NCBI RefSeq assembly: GCF_007829875.1
Contig: NZ_VIWV01000001.1
Coordinates: forward strand, 5,674,501-5,738,500
DNA from: Streptomyces capillispiralis
GTDB taxonomy: Bacteria; Actinomycetota; Actinomycetes; Streptomycetales; Streptomycetaceae
Reading direction: 5' to 3'
DNA: 64,000 nucleotides
The position numbers and the translations under genes were made by a program. The notes under the pieces were generated by a model. The model did no database searches. It saw only the letters and a list, made by a program, of their open reading frames with translations, and was not told where the DNA came from. Position 1 is the first letter of the stretch, and every line of letters begins with the position of its first letter. Below are positions 8,383-16,867 of the stretch, in pieces.

Positions 8383-9822
8383 GTGTCACACCAGAGCAGC
8401 CCGCTCGCCCAGGGGCGCACGCCGGTGCCCGTCGCCGTGATCGGCGTCGGATGCCGCCTGCCGGGGGCACACGGCTCCGGGCAGCTGTGGGAGCTGCTGC
8501 GCTCCGGCCGGGACGCCACCCGCCCCGCGCCCGCGGACCGGTTCCCGCCCGGCACGACCGTGCCGGCGGGCGGCAGGCGCGGTGGATTCCTGGACGGCGT
8601 CGAGGAGTTCGACGCCAGGTTCTTCGGCATCCCGGACGACGAGGCCGCCGCGATGGACCCCCAGCAGCGCCTGCTGCTGCTCACCGCGTGGGAGGCCGTC
8701 GAGGACGCGGGCCAGGACCCGCGGCGGCTCACGGGCAGCCGTACCGGCGTGTTCGCCGGGCAGTCGCACGCCGACCACTGGGAGCGGCTGCGCGAGGCCC
8801 GGGCCGGATCGCTCGACCTGGACGCCCTGGTCGGCGGCCACCAGCGGGCGATGCTCGCCGGCCGGCTCTCCTTCCACCTCGGCCTGCACGGGCCCAGCGT
8901 CACCCTGGACTGCGCGCAGGCCTCGTCGCTGGCCGCCGTCCACCTGGCCTGCCTCAGCCTGCGCGCGGGCGAGTCGGAACTCGCCCTGGCCGGCGGCGCG
9001 AACCTGCTGCTCGGCACCACGGCCACCGAGGTGTTCGACCGTGCCGGAGTGCTCTCCGGCGAGGGGCGCTGCCGCTTCGGGGACGCCGGCGCGGACGGTT
9101 TCGTACGGTCCGACGGTGTCGGCGTCGTCGTCCTCAAGGCGCTCGACCGGGCCGTCGCCGACGGCGACCGGATCCGCGCGGTGATCCTGGGCAGCGCCAT
9201 GAGCCACGACGGCGCCACCAAGGAACGCGTCACCGACCCCTCCGGCCGCGGCCAGGCCCTGGCGATGCGCTGGGCCTACCAGGACGCCGGGATCGCCCCG
9301 GGTGACGTCGGGTACGTGGAGGCGCACGGCACCGGCACCCGGATCGACGCGGTGGAACTCGGCGCCCTCACCGAGGTGCTGGCCGAGGGACGTCCGCCCG
9401 GACGGCCGTGCCTGGTCGGCTCCGTGAAGACCAACATCGGGCACTGCGAGGCCGCCGCCGGCGTCGCGGGGCTCATCAAGGCGGTGCTCTGCCTGGAACA
9501 CGGACAGGTGCCGCCCAGCCTGCACCACGACACACCCTCACCCCTCGTCGACTGGGACCGGCTGCCCCTGGTGGTGCCGGCGTCCCCGCGGCCCCTGCCC
9601 GCCGTCGCCGGACGGCCCGCGATCGCGGCCGTCAACGGGCAGGGCATGTCCGGAACCAACGTCCACGTGGTCCTCGGCCGGGGTCCCGGCTCCGGCACCC
9701 CGGCCGGGGACCACGACGTAGCGGAGGCCCTCCCGGACGGGCGCGGCACTCCGCCGGCCCGTGGCCGGCACCTCCGCGCCCACTCCCCGGCCGGTACCGC
9801 CCCGTCCCCGCACCGGGACTGA
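8383..9822 (+). CDS. stand-alone KSQ-like ketosynthase
   Basis: The 479-residue protein is a modular-type beta-ketoacyl synthase with no AT, KR or ACP attached. The usual nucleophile motif DTACSSSL reads DCAQASSL, so the catalytic Cys is replaced by Gln exactly as in KSQ loading domains. Those domains decarboxylate malonyl-ACP instead of condensing. The two His motifs are kept (EAHGTGT and KTNIGHCEAAAG). The GTG start at 8383 sits just behind GGGGGGAAAG; the frame is open further upstream but without a better start. The last 50 residues are disordered, rich in Pro, Gly and Arg. It is the only PKS-type protein of this operon, so its partner carrier protein must be encoded elsewhere. Confidence 0.88.
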   Translation: MSHQSSPLAQGRTPVPVAVIGVGCRLPGAHGSGQLWELLRSGRDATRPAPADRFPPGTTVPAGGRRGGFLDGVEEFDARFFGIPDDEAAAMDPQQRLLLLTAWEAVEDAGQDPRRLTGSRTGVFAGQSHADHWERLREARAGSLDLDALVGGHQRAMLAGRLSFHLGLHGPSVTLDCAQASSLAAVHLACLSLRAGESELALAGGANLLLGTTATEVFDRAGVLSGEGRCRFGDAGADGFVRSDGVGVVVLKALDRAVADGDRIRAVILGSAMSHDGATKERVTDPSGRGQALAMRWAYQDAGIAPGDVGYVEAHGTGTRIDAVELGALTEVLAEGRPPGRPCLVGSVKTNIGHCEAAAGVAGLIKAVLCLEHGQVPPSLHHDTPSPLVDWDRLPLVVPASPRPLPAVAGRPAIAAVNGQGMSGTNVHVVLGRGPGSGTPAGDHDVAEALPDGRGTPPARGRHLRAHSPAGTAPSPHRD

Positions 9823-10029
9823 CGGGGCCGGGGCCCGCCCCTCGCGGGTGCGGGACCGGCCCGACCGCGCCACCCGTTGATCCACCGGCCTTCCGCCGTT
9901 CCTCCGACCTGCCGCCACACCGTCGTCACCGCCGCCCGCGCGGCGGGCACGCGGTGCGCCCCGGCATGCCGGGCGGCGGCGGGAGTCCGCGACCGACGAC
10001 TCCGTGACGACTCAGTTTGGAGACACACC

Positions 10030-11151
10030 ATGACCAGCACGCTCGGCATCGATCTCGGCAGTTCCCCGCGCACGGCGGTGATCCGGGAGCTGGACCCGCT
10101 CGCCGCCGACGGGCCCTGCCTCGACCTGCGCCACCACAACGAGCGCTCCGACGTCCCCGCCCTCGTGGCGGCGCTGCGCGCCCTGGTGCCCTCCGCCGAC
10201 GAGGTCGCCGGGTACTCCGTGGAGGCCTGCGTGGCGGCCATGCGCGACCTCGGCATGTTCCTCGGGTCGATCAAGCGGCACGGCCCCGAACCGCTCCCCC
10301 TGGTCCCGGAGGTGCTGCCCGTCCTGCTGGAACTGGGGCGGCGCACCGACATGGTGCCCCGCGACACGGTGCACCACTACACCAACTGGAACCCCACCGG
10401 CGGCCGCCAGCGCATGTACACGGGAGACATACAGGAGGCCTATCTCCAGGAATCCGTACGCATGGTCTTCCCGCACCTGCGCGAGGCCCTGGAACTGGCG
10501 GAGCGGCTGAGCGGCGCCGAGGTCGCCGACGCCAAGTTCGCCGCGCTCACCGAGGAGCTGACCGGCCATGTGGAGGCGATGGTCTCGGCCATCGACATGG
10601 TCGTGGCCAAGGTCAGCCCGGAGTTCTTCGCCCGGGGGCTGCGCGCGTACTTCGAGGAGATCACCCTCGACGGCCGGGTGCTGCTCGGGCCGGCCGCCGC
10701 GCAGGTCCCCCTGTGGCTGATCGACCAGGCGATCTGGGCCGCGGACAACAGCGAGCCCGAGTACGAGGAGTTCCTGCGCGACTCGGTGCCCTACAGCCTG
10801 CCGCGCTGGCGTGAGCTGTACGACCGCTGGACGGGCGTACCGTCGGTGGTCACCCGGCTGGTGGAGGCCTACGGCGACGACCCGGACGGCGCCGAGCGCC
10901 GGATGCCGGGCCTGAGACCGTCCACCGAGGCCCTCGCCCGCCTGCTGCGGGTGATCATCGTCTTCCGCGGCCGCCACCTGGGCATCGCCCGCAAGGCCTA
11001 CGACGCCGACCTGCGCCTCTACCCGGTGGGCAGCGGCGGCGCCAGCGTCGACCTGCTGCGGCAGATCATCGACCTCACCCGGGCCACCGCCCGGCTCACC
11101 CGGCGCCCGGCCCCGTCCGCCGCCGCGCACGCCGAGCGGAGGTCGGCATGA
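10030..11151 (+). CDS. PrnB-family haem-dependent enzyme
   Basis: The 373-residue protein resembles monodechloroaminopyrrolnitrin synthase PrnB, a member of the tryptophan/indoleamine dioxygenase-like haem superfamily that rearranges 7-chlorotryptophan to an arylpyrrole. Shared blocks include AMRDLGMFLGSIKRHGPEP, NWNPTGGRQRMYTG and, near the C-terminus, FRGRHLGIARKAY, whose His corresponds to the proposed proximal haem ligand. Length is close to PrnB (about 360). No tryptophan halogenase or PrnC/PrnD homologue is visible, so the substrate may be unhalogenated or different. It starts after GGAG and is coupled to the next gene by an ATGA overlap. Confidence 0.82.
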   Translation: MTSTLGIDLGSSPRTAVIRELDPLAADGPCLDLRHHNERSDVPALVAALRALVPSADEVAGYSVEACVAAMRDLGMFLGSIKRHGPEPLPLVPEVLPVLLELGRRTDMVPRDTVHHYTNWNPTGGRQRMYTGDIQEAYLQESVRMVFPHLREALELAERLSGAEVADAKFAALTEELTGHVEAMVSAIDMVVAKVSPEFFARGLRAYFEEITLDGRVLLGPAAAQVPLWLIDQAIWAADNSEPEYEEFLRDSVPYSLPRWRELYDRWTGVPSVVTRLVEAYGDDPDGAERRMPGLRPSTEALARLLRVIIVFRGRHLGIARKAYDADLRLYPVGSGGASVDLLRQIIDLTRATARLTRRPAPSAAAHAERRSA

Positions 11152-12431
11152 GCGTCCTGATCGCGGGGGCCGGCATCGGCGGCCTGACCACGGCCCTGAG
11201 CCTGCACGCCGAGGGCGTGGACGACGTACGCGTCCTGGAGGCGGTGGCGGAGATCAGACCGCTCGGCGTGGGACTGAACATCCTGCCCAACGCGGTCCGC
11301 GAACTCGCCGGACTCGACCTGCTGGACGACCTGCTGGAGGTCGCCCTGCCCACCGGGAGCCTCGGCTACTACAACCGCCACGGCCAGCTCATCTGGCGGG
11401 AGCCGCGCGGTCTCGCGGCGGGATACCACTGGCCGCAGCTGTCCGTGCACCGCGGCCGGCTCCAGGCGGTGCTGGCCGAAGCGGTGCGCCGCCGGCTGGG
11501 ACCCGACGCCCTCGTGACCGACGCCAGGGTCGAGGGGTTCACCCCGCGCGAGGACGGCGGCGCCGACGTGCGGGTGCACCACCCGAGCACCGGGCGGCGC
11601 TCCGTGACGGCGGCGGACGCGCTGATCGGGGCGGACGGCATCCACTCGAAGGTGCGCGCCGCCCTGTACCCGCAGGAGGGGCCGCCGCCGTGGAACGGGC
11701 TCGTGGTGTGGCGCGGCACCACCCTCGCCCCGCCGTTCCTGGACGGCCGGTCGATGATCATCGCCGGGGACGACCGGCGGCGTGCCGTCGTCTACCCGAT
11801 GTCCGTCCCCGACGGGCCGGGCGGAGCGGTGCTGATGAACTGGGCCGTGGCACGGGCGGCCGACCCGGAGGCCGTCTTCGAGGACGCCGACTGGAACCGG
11901 GCCGTGGCACCGGAAACGTTCCTGCACCACTTCGCCGACCTGGCCTTCGACTGGCTCGACGTGCCCGCCCTGATCCGCACGGCCCGGGAGGCCTACGTGT
12001 ACCCCATGGTCGACCGGGACCCGCTGCCGCGCTGGACGCACGGGCCGGTCACCCTGCTCGGCGACGCCGCCCACGCCATGTACCCGATGGGGTCCAACGG
12101 CGCCACCCAGTCGATCGTCGACGCCCGGGTGCTGGCCCGTGAGCTGGCGTCGCGGGACACCCCCGCCGCGGCCCTGGCCGCCTACGAGGCCGAGCGGCTT
12201 CCGGCGCTGACCCGCCTCCAGGCCGGCGCCCGGCGCCGGGGCCCCGAGGTGGTCATCGACCTGGCGCACGAGCGGGCGCCCGACGGCTTCGAGGACGTGA
12301 CCGAGGTCTTCCCCGGGGACGAACTGCGGGATATCTCGGCGGAGTTCGCGCGGCTGGGCGGCTTCGACCCCGAGACGGTCAACGCCCCACGGCCCAAGGC
12401 CGTCCCGACCGGTACCGGAGGCCCGCGATGA
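11148..12431 (+). CDS. FAD-dependent aromatic monooxygenase, paralogue of the gene at 2912
   Basis: The 427-residue class A flavoprotein hydroxylase starts MSVLIAGAGIGGL with the FAD GxGxxG, followed by the DG motif GADGIHSKVR and the GD motif LLGDAAHAMYPMGSNG. Its sequence follows the monooxygenase at 2912 closely over the full length, so the two arose by duplication within this cluster lineage or were recruited together. It overlaps the PrnB-family gene and the DsbA-like gene by four bases each (ATGA), so the three are translationally coupled. It probably hydroxylates the product of the PrnB-like step, which is inference. Confidence 0.88.
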   Translation: MSVLIAGAGIGGLTTALSLHAEGVDDVRVLEAVAEIRPLGVGLNILPNAVRELAGLDLLDDLLEVALPTGSLGYYNRHGQLIWREPRGLAAGYHWPQLSVHRGRLQAVLAEAVRRRLGPDALVTDARVEGFTPREDGGADVRVHHPSTGRRSVTAADALIGADGIHSKVRAALYPQEGPPPWNGLVVWRGTTLAPPFLDGRSMIIAGDDRRRAVVYPMSVPDGPGGAVLMNWAVARAADPEAVFEDADWNRAVAPETFLHHFADLAFDWLDVPALIRTAREAYVYPMVDRDPLPRWTHGPVTLLGDAAHAMYPMGSNGATQSIVDARVLARELASRDTPAAALAAYEAERLPALTRLQAGARRRGPEVVIDLAHERAPDGFEDVTEVFPGDELRDISAEFARLGGFDPETVNAPRPKAVPTGTGGPR

Positions 12432-13078
12432 GGATCGACATCTGGTCCGACGTCTCCTGCCCCTGGTGCTACATCACCAAGCGCACCTTCGAGATGGCGC
12501 TGTCGGCGTCCGGGCGCGGCGACGCGCACGTGGTGCTGCACCCCTTCCAGATCGACGGGGAGCGGCCCGCCGAACCCGTCCCGATGCTCGACTGGCTGGC
12601 CGGCAAGTACGGCCCCGAACGCGCCGCGTCGATGGACAAGGAGGTCAGCGCGGCCGGCCCGCGCCACGGCATCGCCTTCCGCAACGCCACGGGCTTCGCG
12701 GTCAACACCCTCGACGCGCAACGGCTGTTGTGGTGGGCGGGGCGCACCCGCGGGCGGCAGTCGCAGAGCCGGCTCGAAGAGCTGCTGTTCGCGGCGTACT
12801 TCACGCAGAGCGCCGACCTCTCCGACCACGAGGTGCTGCTGACCCGAGTGGAGCGGGCCGGCCTGGACCGCGGTGGGGCCGCCCGGCTGCTGGCCTCCGA
12901 CGAGGCGGTGGCCGAGGTGCGCGCGGAGCTGCGCCGCGCCCGTGACCTGGGCATCACCGTCGTACCGCGCGTCGAGATCGCCGGCGGGCCGGTGATCGAG
13001 GGCCCGCAGGAGGACCCGGAGGTCTTCCTGCGGGCCCTGACCGCCTCCGCCGAGGCCCCCTCGGAGCCACGGCGCTGA
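12428..13078 (+). CDS. FrnE/DsbA-family thioredoxin-fold protein
   Basis: The 216-residue protein has a thioredoxin-fold CPWC motif at residues 11-14 within WSDVSCPWCYI, a helical insertion rich in charged residues, and the cis-Pro strand ITVVPRVEI near residue 175. This matches the cytoplasmic FrnE-like branch of the DsbA family often found in aromatic polyketide clusters. There is no signal peptide, so it acts in the cytoplasm. It may be a disulfide isomerase, a glutathione- or mycothiol-linked isomerase, or structural. It closes the operon and is followed by a terminator-like hairpin. Confidence 0.85.
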   Translation: MRIDIWSDVSCPWCYITKRTFEMALSASGRGDAHVVLHPFQIDGERPAEPVPMLDWLAGKYGPERAASMDKEVSAAGPRHGIAFRNATGFAVNTLDAQRLLWWAGRTRGRQSQSRLEELLFAAYFTQSADLSDHEVLLTRVERAGLDRGGAARLLASDEAVAEVRAELRRARDLGITVVPRVEIAGGPVIEGPQEDPEVFLRALTASAEAPSEPRR

Positions 13079-13085
13079 CCGGCAC

Positions 13086-13115
13086 GGCCGCGGCGGCCAC
13101 CGCGCCGCCGCGGCC
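13086..13115 (+). terminator. GC hairpin ending the oxidative operon
   Basis: GGCCGCGGCGG at 13086-13096 pairs with CCGCCGCGGCC at 13105-13115 across an 8-base loop, seven bases after the stop codon of the DsbA-like gene. Confidence 0.6.
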
Positions 13116-13552
13116 CCGGCCACCACCCCGGTGCGCCGGGCTCGTCCGGGGTGTCGAACAGGGGCGGGGAGGGGCCTCACGGCCGTGTGGTTGGCTGAAA
13201 CTGAACAGTCGGTGCGTGGAATTGGTCCGTGACATCCGTTGCGTTCCCCCGTTGTTGACGCATTGTCAGGTGAATCGCACGCGCGTTCCTTCTGGTTCTT
13301 CTCCCCTGATGGGGTGGTTCGTTCGGTGTCGTCCCGGCTACCACGGCGGCCCCGTACGGGCGATCGAATCGCGACGAACTCGGATTGCTTACTGACTATG
13401 CGGTCAGTGGGGACTTCCCGCCCGGCGGGATGGCTAGCATGGGCCGTAACCGGCCGGAAGATCGCCCTCCTCTTGGCTGCCCTCTTCCCGGCCCACGGCC
13501 GCCCTGCTCCGGTCGTCCCACACCCTGCTCTCACGGACCGAGGGACCGCACC
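13116..13552 (+). promoter_or_regulatory. upstream region of the cvn conservon
   Basis: I see no gene in this 437-base gap. It is less GC-rich than its surroundings and holds an inverted repeat ACTGAC-N6-GTCAGT at 13391-13408 and a TAGCAT hexamer at 13435-13440 that could be a -10 box for cvnA. The repeat is a candidate operator for an unidentified regulator. Confidence 0.4.
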
Positions 13553-15376
13553 ATGTCAGTGCCTGCTCCGCCCCGCCAGCACCCATCGGCGAAGGCGCCG
13601 CGCACCTCGCCCGCCCTGTCGTTGGCCGTCGTGGTGGCGACTGCCGCCGGCGGCGGCGCGGCGGTCGCCCTGGCACCGTCCGACGCCCACACCTGGGCCC
13701 TGATCGTCGTGGCGACCGCCTGGGTGTGCGTGGCCGTCTCCGTCCTCGCCGGCCACCGGCTCGTCCAGCGGGCCCGGAAGGCGGCCGCCGGACAGGAGGC
13801 GGAGAACGGCCGCCTCCGGGCGGAAGCGGCCCGGAAGGCGGCCGAGATCTCGCACCTGGCCGGGGTGACGCTGCCCGCCGTGGCCGGCCGGCTGCGGGAG
13901 GGCGCGAGCGCGGCCGAGGTGCTGGGCAGCGTGCCGCCGCCGTCCGACCCGCAGTTGCAGCGGATCTCGCACACCTTCGCCACCACCGTCGAGGACGACG
14001 TGCGGCGGGCGGCCTCCCTGGACGTCGAGTACCGGAAGGCACGGCAGGAACTCGACCAGGCGGTCGCCGAGTTGGAGCGGCTCGCCCGCGAGACGCTGCC
14101 CACCGCGGTCGCCCGGCTGCGTGAGGGCCGGTCCGCCGAGACCGTGCTCGCCGAGGTCGACCTGCCCCGGCTGCCCGCGGTGCGCACCCCGGCCGAATCG
14201 TTCGTCCGCGAGCTCGCCCACAGCGAGCGGCGTGCCGCCGCGGCACAGGCCGCCTCCGCCAAGGCGCTCAGCCGCGTCCAGGCCAAGGCCGTCCGCATGC
14301 TCGCCGACCTGCGGGACATGCAGGAGCGGCACGGCGAGGAGGTCTTCGGCGACCTGCTGAAGCTGGACCACGGCACCTCCCAGCTCGGCCTGATGACCGA
14401 CCGGCTGGCGCTGCTCATGGGCGGCCGGTCCAGCCGCGCCTGGAACAAGCCGATCGTGATGGAGAGCATCCTGCGCGGTGCCGTCGGCCGCATCGCCGCC
14501 TACCAGCGGGTGCGCCTGCACTGCTCCACCCGCGCCGCCGTCTCCGGCTTCGCCGCCGAGGGCGTGATGCACCTGCTCGCCGAACTCATGGACAACGCCG
14601 CGAACTTCTCCCCGCCCATCGACGAGGTGCACGTCTACGTCGAGGACCGCAGCGCCGGCATCGTCGTCACCATCGAGGACAGCGGCCTGAAGATGGCCGA
14701 CGCGGCGATGCGCCGCGCCGAGGAGGCCGTCAGCGGCCGCGTCACCGACCTCGCCTCGTTGCAGGGCACCCGGCTCGGCCTGGCCGTGGTCGGGCGGCTC
14801 GCGGTGAAGTACGGCATCAGCGTCAACTACCGCCCCTCCTCCCGCGGCGGCACCGGTGTCGTCGTCCTGCTGCCCCTGAACCTGCTCGCGCAGCAGCGCG
14901 ACGGCGTCCCGCACGAGACGGCCCCCCGGCCCGCCGCCGAGACGGCCGCCCTCACGCCCGCCCCCGCCGCACCCGCGGCGCTCCCCGCGGCGCCCGCCGC
15001 GCCGGCCGTGTCCGCGGCCGGCCCCGGCCCGCTGCCCGAGCTCGCCGACCGCGGGCCGGCGGCCGAGCGGCCCGAAGCCCCGGAGCGGCCCGCCGCACGG
15101 GCCGAACTGCCCGAACACGGGCGGCACCGGCGTCCCGACGGCACCACGCCGAACGGGCTGCCGGTCCGCGCCCCCGGCCGCACCATGGCCGAGGCGGAGC
15201 GCGAGCGCGAGCAGCGCCTGTCGGCGTCCGAGCCGGCCGCCGACGTCCCGGCGGCACAGCGCCCGGCACGCGACGCGGGCTCGCGGTTCGGCGCCTTCGC
15301 CCGTGCACGGCAGCCCGGAAACGGCACCGCGGGACCGGACACCCGGCCCGCCTCCGAGCCGCCGACGGCTCCGTAG
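13553..15376 (+). CDS. cvnA: CvnA-type sensor-like histidine-kinase ATPase
   Basis: The 607-residue protein has two hydrophobic segments near residues 20-60 (LSLAVVVATAAGGGAAVAL and WALIVVATAWVCVAVSVL) with a short loop, then a coiled-coil cytoplasmic region. A GHKL ATPase domain follows, with N box ELMDNAANFSPP, G1 box EDSGLKM and G2 box GTRLGLAVV. The C-terminal 170 residues are an Ala/Pro-rich disordered tail. Conservons couple such a membrane protein to a roadblock protein, a DUF742 protein and a small GTPase, in a eukaryote-like signalling complex at the membrane. The chosen ATG precedes the first membrane helix; the frame is open upstream to 13385. Confidence 0.92.
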   Translation: MSVPAPPRQHPSAKAPRTSPALSLAVVVATAAGGGAAVALAPSDAHTWALIVVATAWVCVAVSVLAGHRLVQRARKAAAGQEAENGRLRAEAARKAAEISHLAGVTLPAVAGRLREGASAAEVLGSVPPPSDPQLQRISHTFATTVEDDVRRAASLDVEYRKARQELDQAVAELERLARETLPTAVARLREGRSAETVLAEVDLPRLPAVRTPAESFVRELAHSERRAAAAQAASAKALSRVQAKAVRMLADLRDMQERHGEEVFGDLLKLDHGTSQLGLMTDRLALLMGGRSSRAWNKPIVMESILRGAVGRIAAYQRVRLHCSTRAAVSGFAAEGVMHLLAELMDNAANFSPPIDEVHVYVEDRSAGIVVTIEDSGLKMADAAMRRAEEAVSGRVTDLASLQGTRLGLAVVGRLAVKYGISVNYRPSSRGGTGVVVLLPLNLLAQQRDGVPHETAPRPAAETAALTPAPAAPAALPAAPAAPAVSAAGPGPLPELADRGPAAERPEAPERPAARAELPEHGRHRRPDGTTPNGLPVRAPGRTMAEAEREREQRLSASEPAADVPAAQRPARDAGSRFGAFARARQPGNGTAGPDTRPASEPPTAP

Positions 15377-15397
15377 TCCCCGCCCTTTCCGTACGGC

Positions 15398-15421
15398 GGA
15401 CGGGGCGACGGCGCCCCGTCC
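15398..15421 (+). other. 10-bp hairpin between cvnA and cvnB
   Basis: GGACGGGGCG at 15398-15407 pairs exactly with 15412-15421 over the loop ACGG. It sits in the 78-base gap before cvnB and could reduce readthrough or stabilise processed mRNA ends inside the operon. Confidence 0.5.
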
Positions 15422-15454
15422 CGCTCGAGTTCGTGAGATAGGAGGAACGGGCCG

Positions 15455-15916
15455 GTGACCGGTCAGCCGGGCACCACCGTCCCATCACCCATCATGCAGA
15501 CCACCGACAACAGCCTCAGCTGGCTCCTGCAGAATCTCCTGGAGCAGACGCCCGGAACCCGGCACGCCCTGGTGCTGTCCCGGGACGGCCTGAAGCTCTG
15601 CTGGAGCGAGCACCTGACGCTCGACCGGGCCGACCAGCTCGCGGCGATCTGCTCCGGCATACAGGCCCTCGCCCAAGGCGCCTCCGTGGAGTTCGGCGAC
15701 GGCACCGGCGGCGTCCGCCAGTCGATGACCGAGTTCCACGGCGGCCTGCTGTTCATCGTCGAGGCCGGGGAGGGCGCGCACCTCGCCGTCGTCGCCGGGG
15801 AGGACGCCGACCCCGGCGTGGTGGGCCACCAGATGTCGGAGCTGGTCGAGCAGATCGGCGAGCACCTGCGGGCCGAACCGCGCGGCCAGGCCGCGCGGGG
15901 GAGCGGCACCTCGTGA
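15455..15916 (+). CDS. cvnB: CvnB roadblock/LC7 protein
   Basis: The 153-residue roadblock/LC7 (MglB-like) protein has the core SWLLQNLLEQTPGTRHALV, then LSRDGLKLCWSE and the FIVEAGEGAHLAVVAG strand. In conservons CvnB is the partner that binds and is thought to regulate the nucleotide state of the CvnD GTPase. The GTG start at 15455 is set by a strong AGGAGG-like site (TAGGAGGAAC) about 9 bases upstream. An alternative start is the internal ATG at MQTTDNS, where the fold begins. Confidence 0.92.
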   Translation: MTGQPGTTVPSPIMQTTDNSLSWLLQNLLEQTPGTRHALVLSRDGLKLCWSEHLTLDRADQLAAICSGIQALAQGASVEFGDGTGGVRQSMTEFHGGLLFIVEAGEGAHLAVVAGEDADPGVVGHQMSELVEQIGEHLRAEPRGQAARGSGTS

Positions 15917-16269
15917 TGCGCAAACCCGTCGACACGGGTGACCCCGACCGGCTCTACACGGTCACCGGCGGACGGAGCCGCGCCGACGACTCCTTCGACC
16001 TGGTCACCCTCATCGTCAGCGAGAGCGGTCCGGTGCCGGGCATGCAGTCGGAGCACGTCCGGATCCTGGAACTGTGCCGGCATCCCACCGCCGTGGTCGA
16101 GGTGGCCGCGGAACTCGGCCTGCCGATCACCGTGGTGCGGATCCTGCTCGGCGACCTCCTCGACACCGGCCGCATCACCGCCCGGCATCCGCGCGCGGCG
16201 CCCTCCGTCGCCTCCCTGCCCGATTCCGCCCTACTCCAGGAGGTGCTCCATGGGCTCCGCAACCTCTGA
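15913..16269 (+). CDS. cvnC: CvnC DUF742 protein
   Basis: The 118-residue DUF742 protein has the family pattern RLYTVTGGRS, FDLVTLIVS, a winged-helix-like core LELCRHPTAVVEVAAELGL and the VRILLGDLLDTGRI segment. It is the third component of the conservon and binds the other cvn products. The start is GTG 15913 (GTGA overlap with cvnB) or ATG 15916. Its 3' end overlaps the start of cvnD by 20 bases. Confidence 0.93.
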   Translation: MMRKPVDTGDPDRLYTVTGGRSRADDSFDLVTLIVSESGPVPGMQSEHVRILELCRHPTAVVEVAAELGLPITVVRILLGDLLDTGRITARHPRAAPSVASLPDSALLQEVLHGLRNL

Positions 16270-16867
16270 GCTGCCCTCCCACCGCACGCCGCTGAACGAC
16301 ACCGCGGAGACCGGTCTGAAGATCGTCGTCGTGGGCGGGTTCGGCGTCGGCAAGACGACCCTGGTCCGCTCCGTGAGCGAGATCCGGCCGCTCAACACCG
16401 AGGAGGTGATGACCCAGGCGGGCGTGGGCGTCGACGAGACCAGCGCGGTGGCGTCGAAGACCACCACGACGGTCGCCTTCGACTTCGGCCGGATCAGCCT
16501 CAACGAGCGCATGGTGCTGTACTTGTTCGGCGCGCCCGGACAGGAACGCTTCTGGTTCCTGTGGGACAGGCTGTTCTCCGGGACGCTGGGCGCCGTGGTC
16601 CTCGTGGACACGCGCCGGATGGACGACTCCTGGTACGCCATCGACCGGCTGGAGCACCACCGCACGCCCTTCGTGGTGGCCGTGAACCGGTTCGACGACG
16701 ACACCGCCCGGTACTCCCTGGACGAGATCCGCCAGGCGCTCGCCCTCCCGGCCCACGTGCCGATGGTCGACTGCGACGCGCGGGTCCGGCAGTCCGGCAA
16801 GGACGTGCTGATCACCCTGGTCGACCACCTCCACGCCATGGCCATCGCCGAGGAGGCGACACTGTGA
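16250..16867 (+). CDS. cvnD: CvnD small GTPase
   Basis: The 205-residue Ras-like GTP-binding protein has P-loop GGFGVGKTT, the switch II region LFGAPGQERFWF (DxxG replaced by GAPGQ as usual in CvnD/MglA-type proteins) and the NKxD-equivalent AVNRFDD. Many bacterial MglA-like proteins show these substitutions. It is likely controlled by CvnB and may act on the membrane complex with CvnA. The ATG lies inside cvnC and is preceded by CCAGGAGG. Confidence 0.94.
   Translation: MGSATSELPSHRTPLNDTAETGLKIVVVGGFGVGKTTLVRSVSEIRPLNTEEVMTQAGVGVDETSAVASKTTTTVAFDFGRISLNERMVLYLFGAPGQERFWFLWDRLFSGTLGAVVLVDTRRMDDSWYAIDRLEHHRTPFVVAVNRFDDDTARYSLDEIRQALALPAHVPMVDCDARVRQSGKDVLITLVDHLHAMAIAEEATL

Noticed and set aside
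9823..10029. Terminator after the KSQ gene
   Set aside because: The GGCC-rich stretch can fold in several ways but no clean stem stands out.
13239..13703. Possible small gene before cvnA
   Set aside because: No recognisable motif, and its 3' half overlaps cvnA in another frame.
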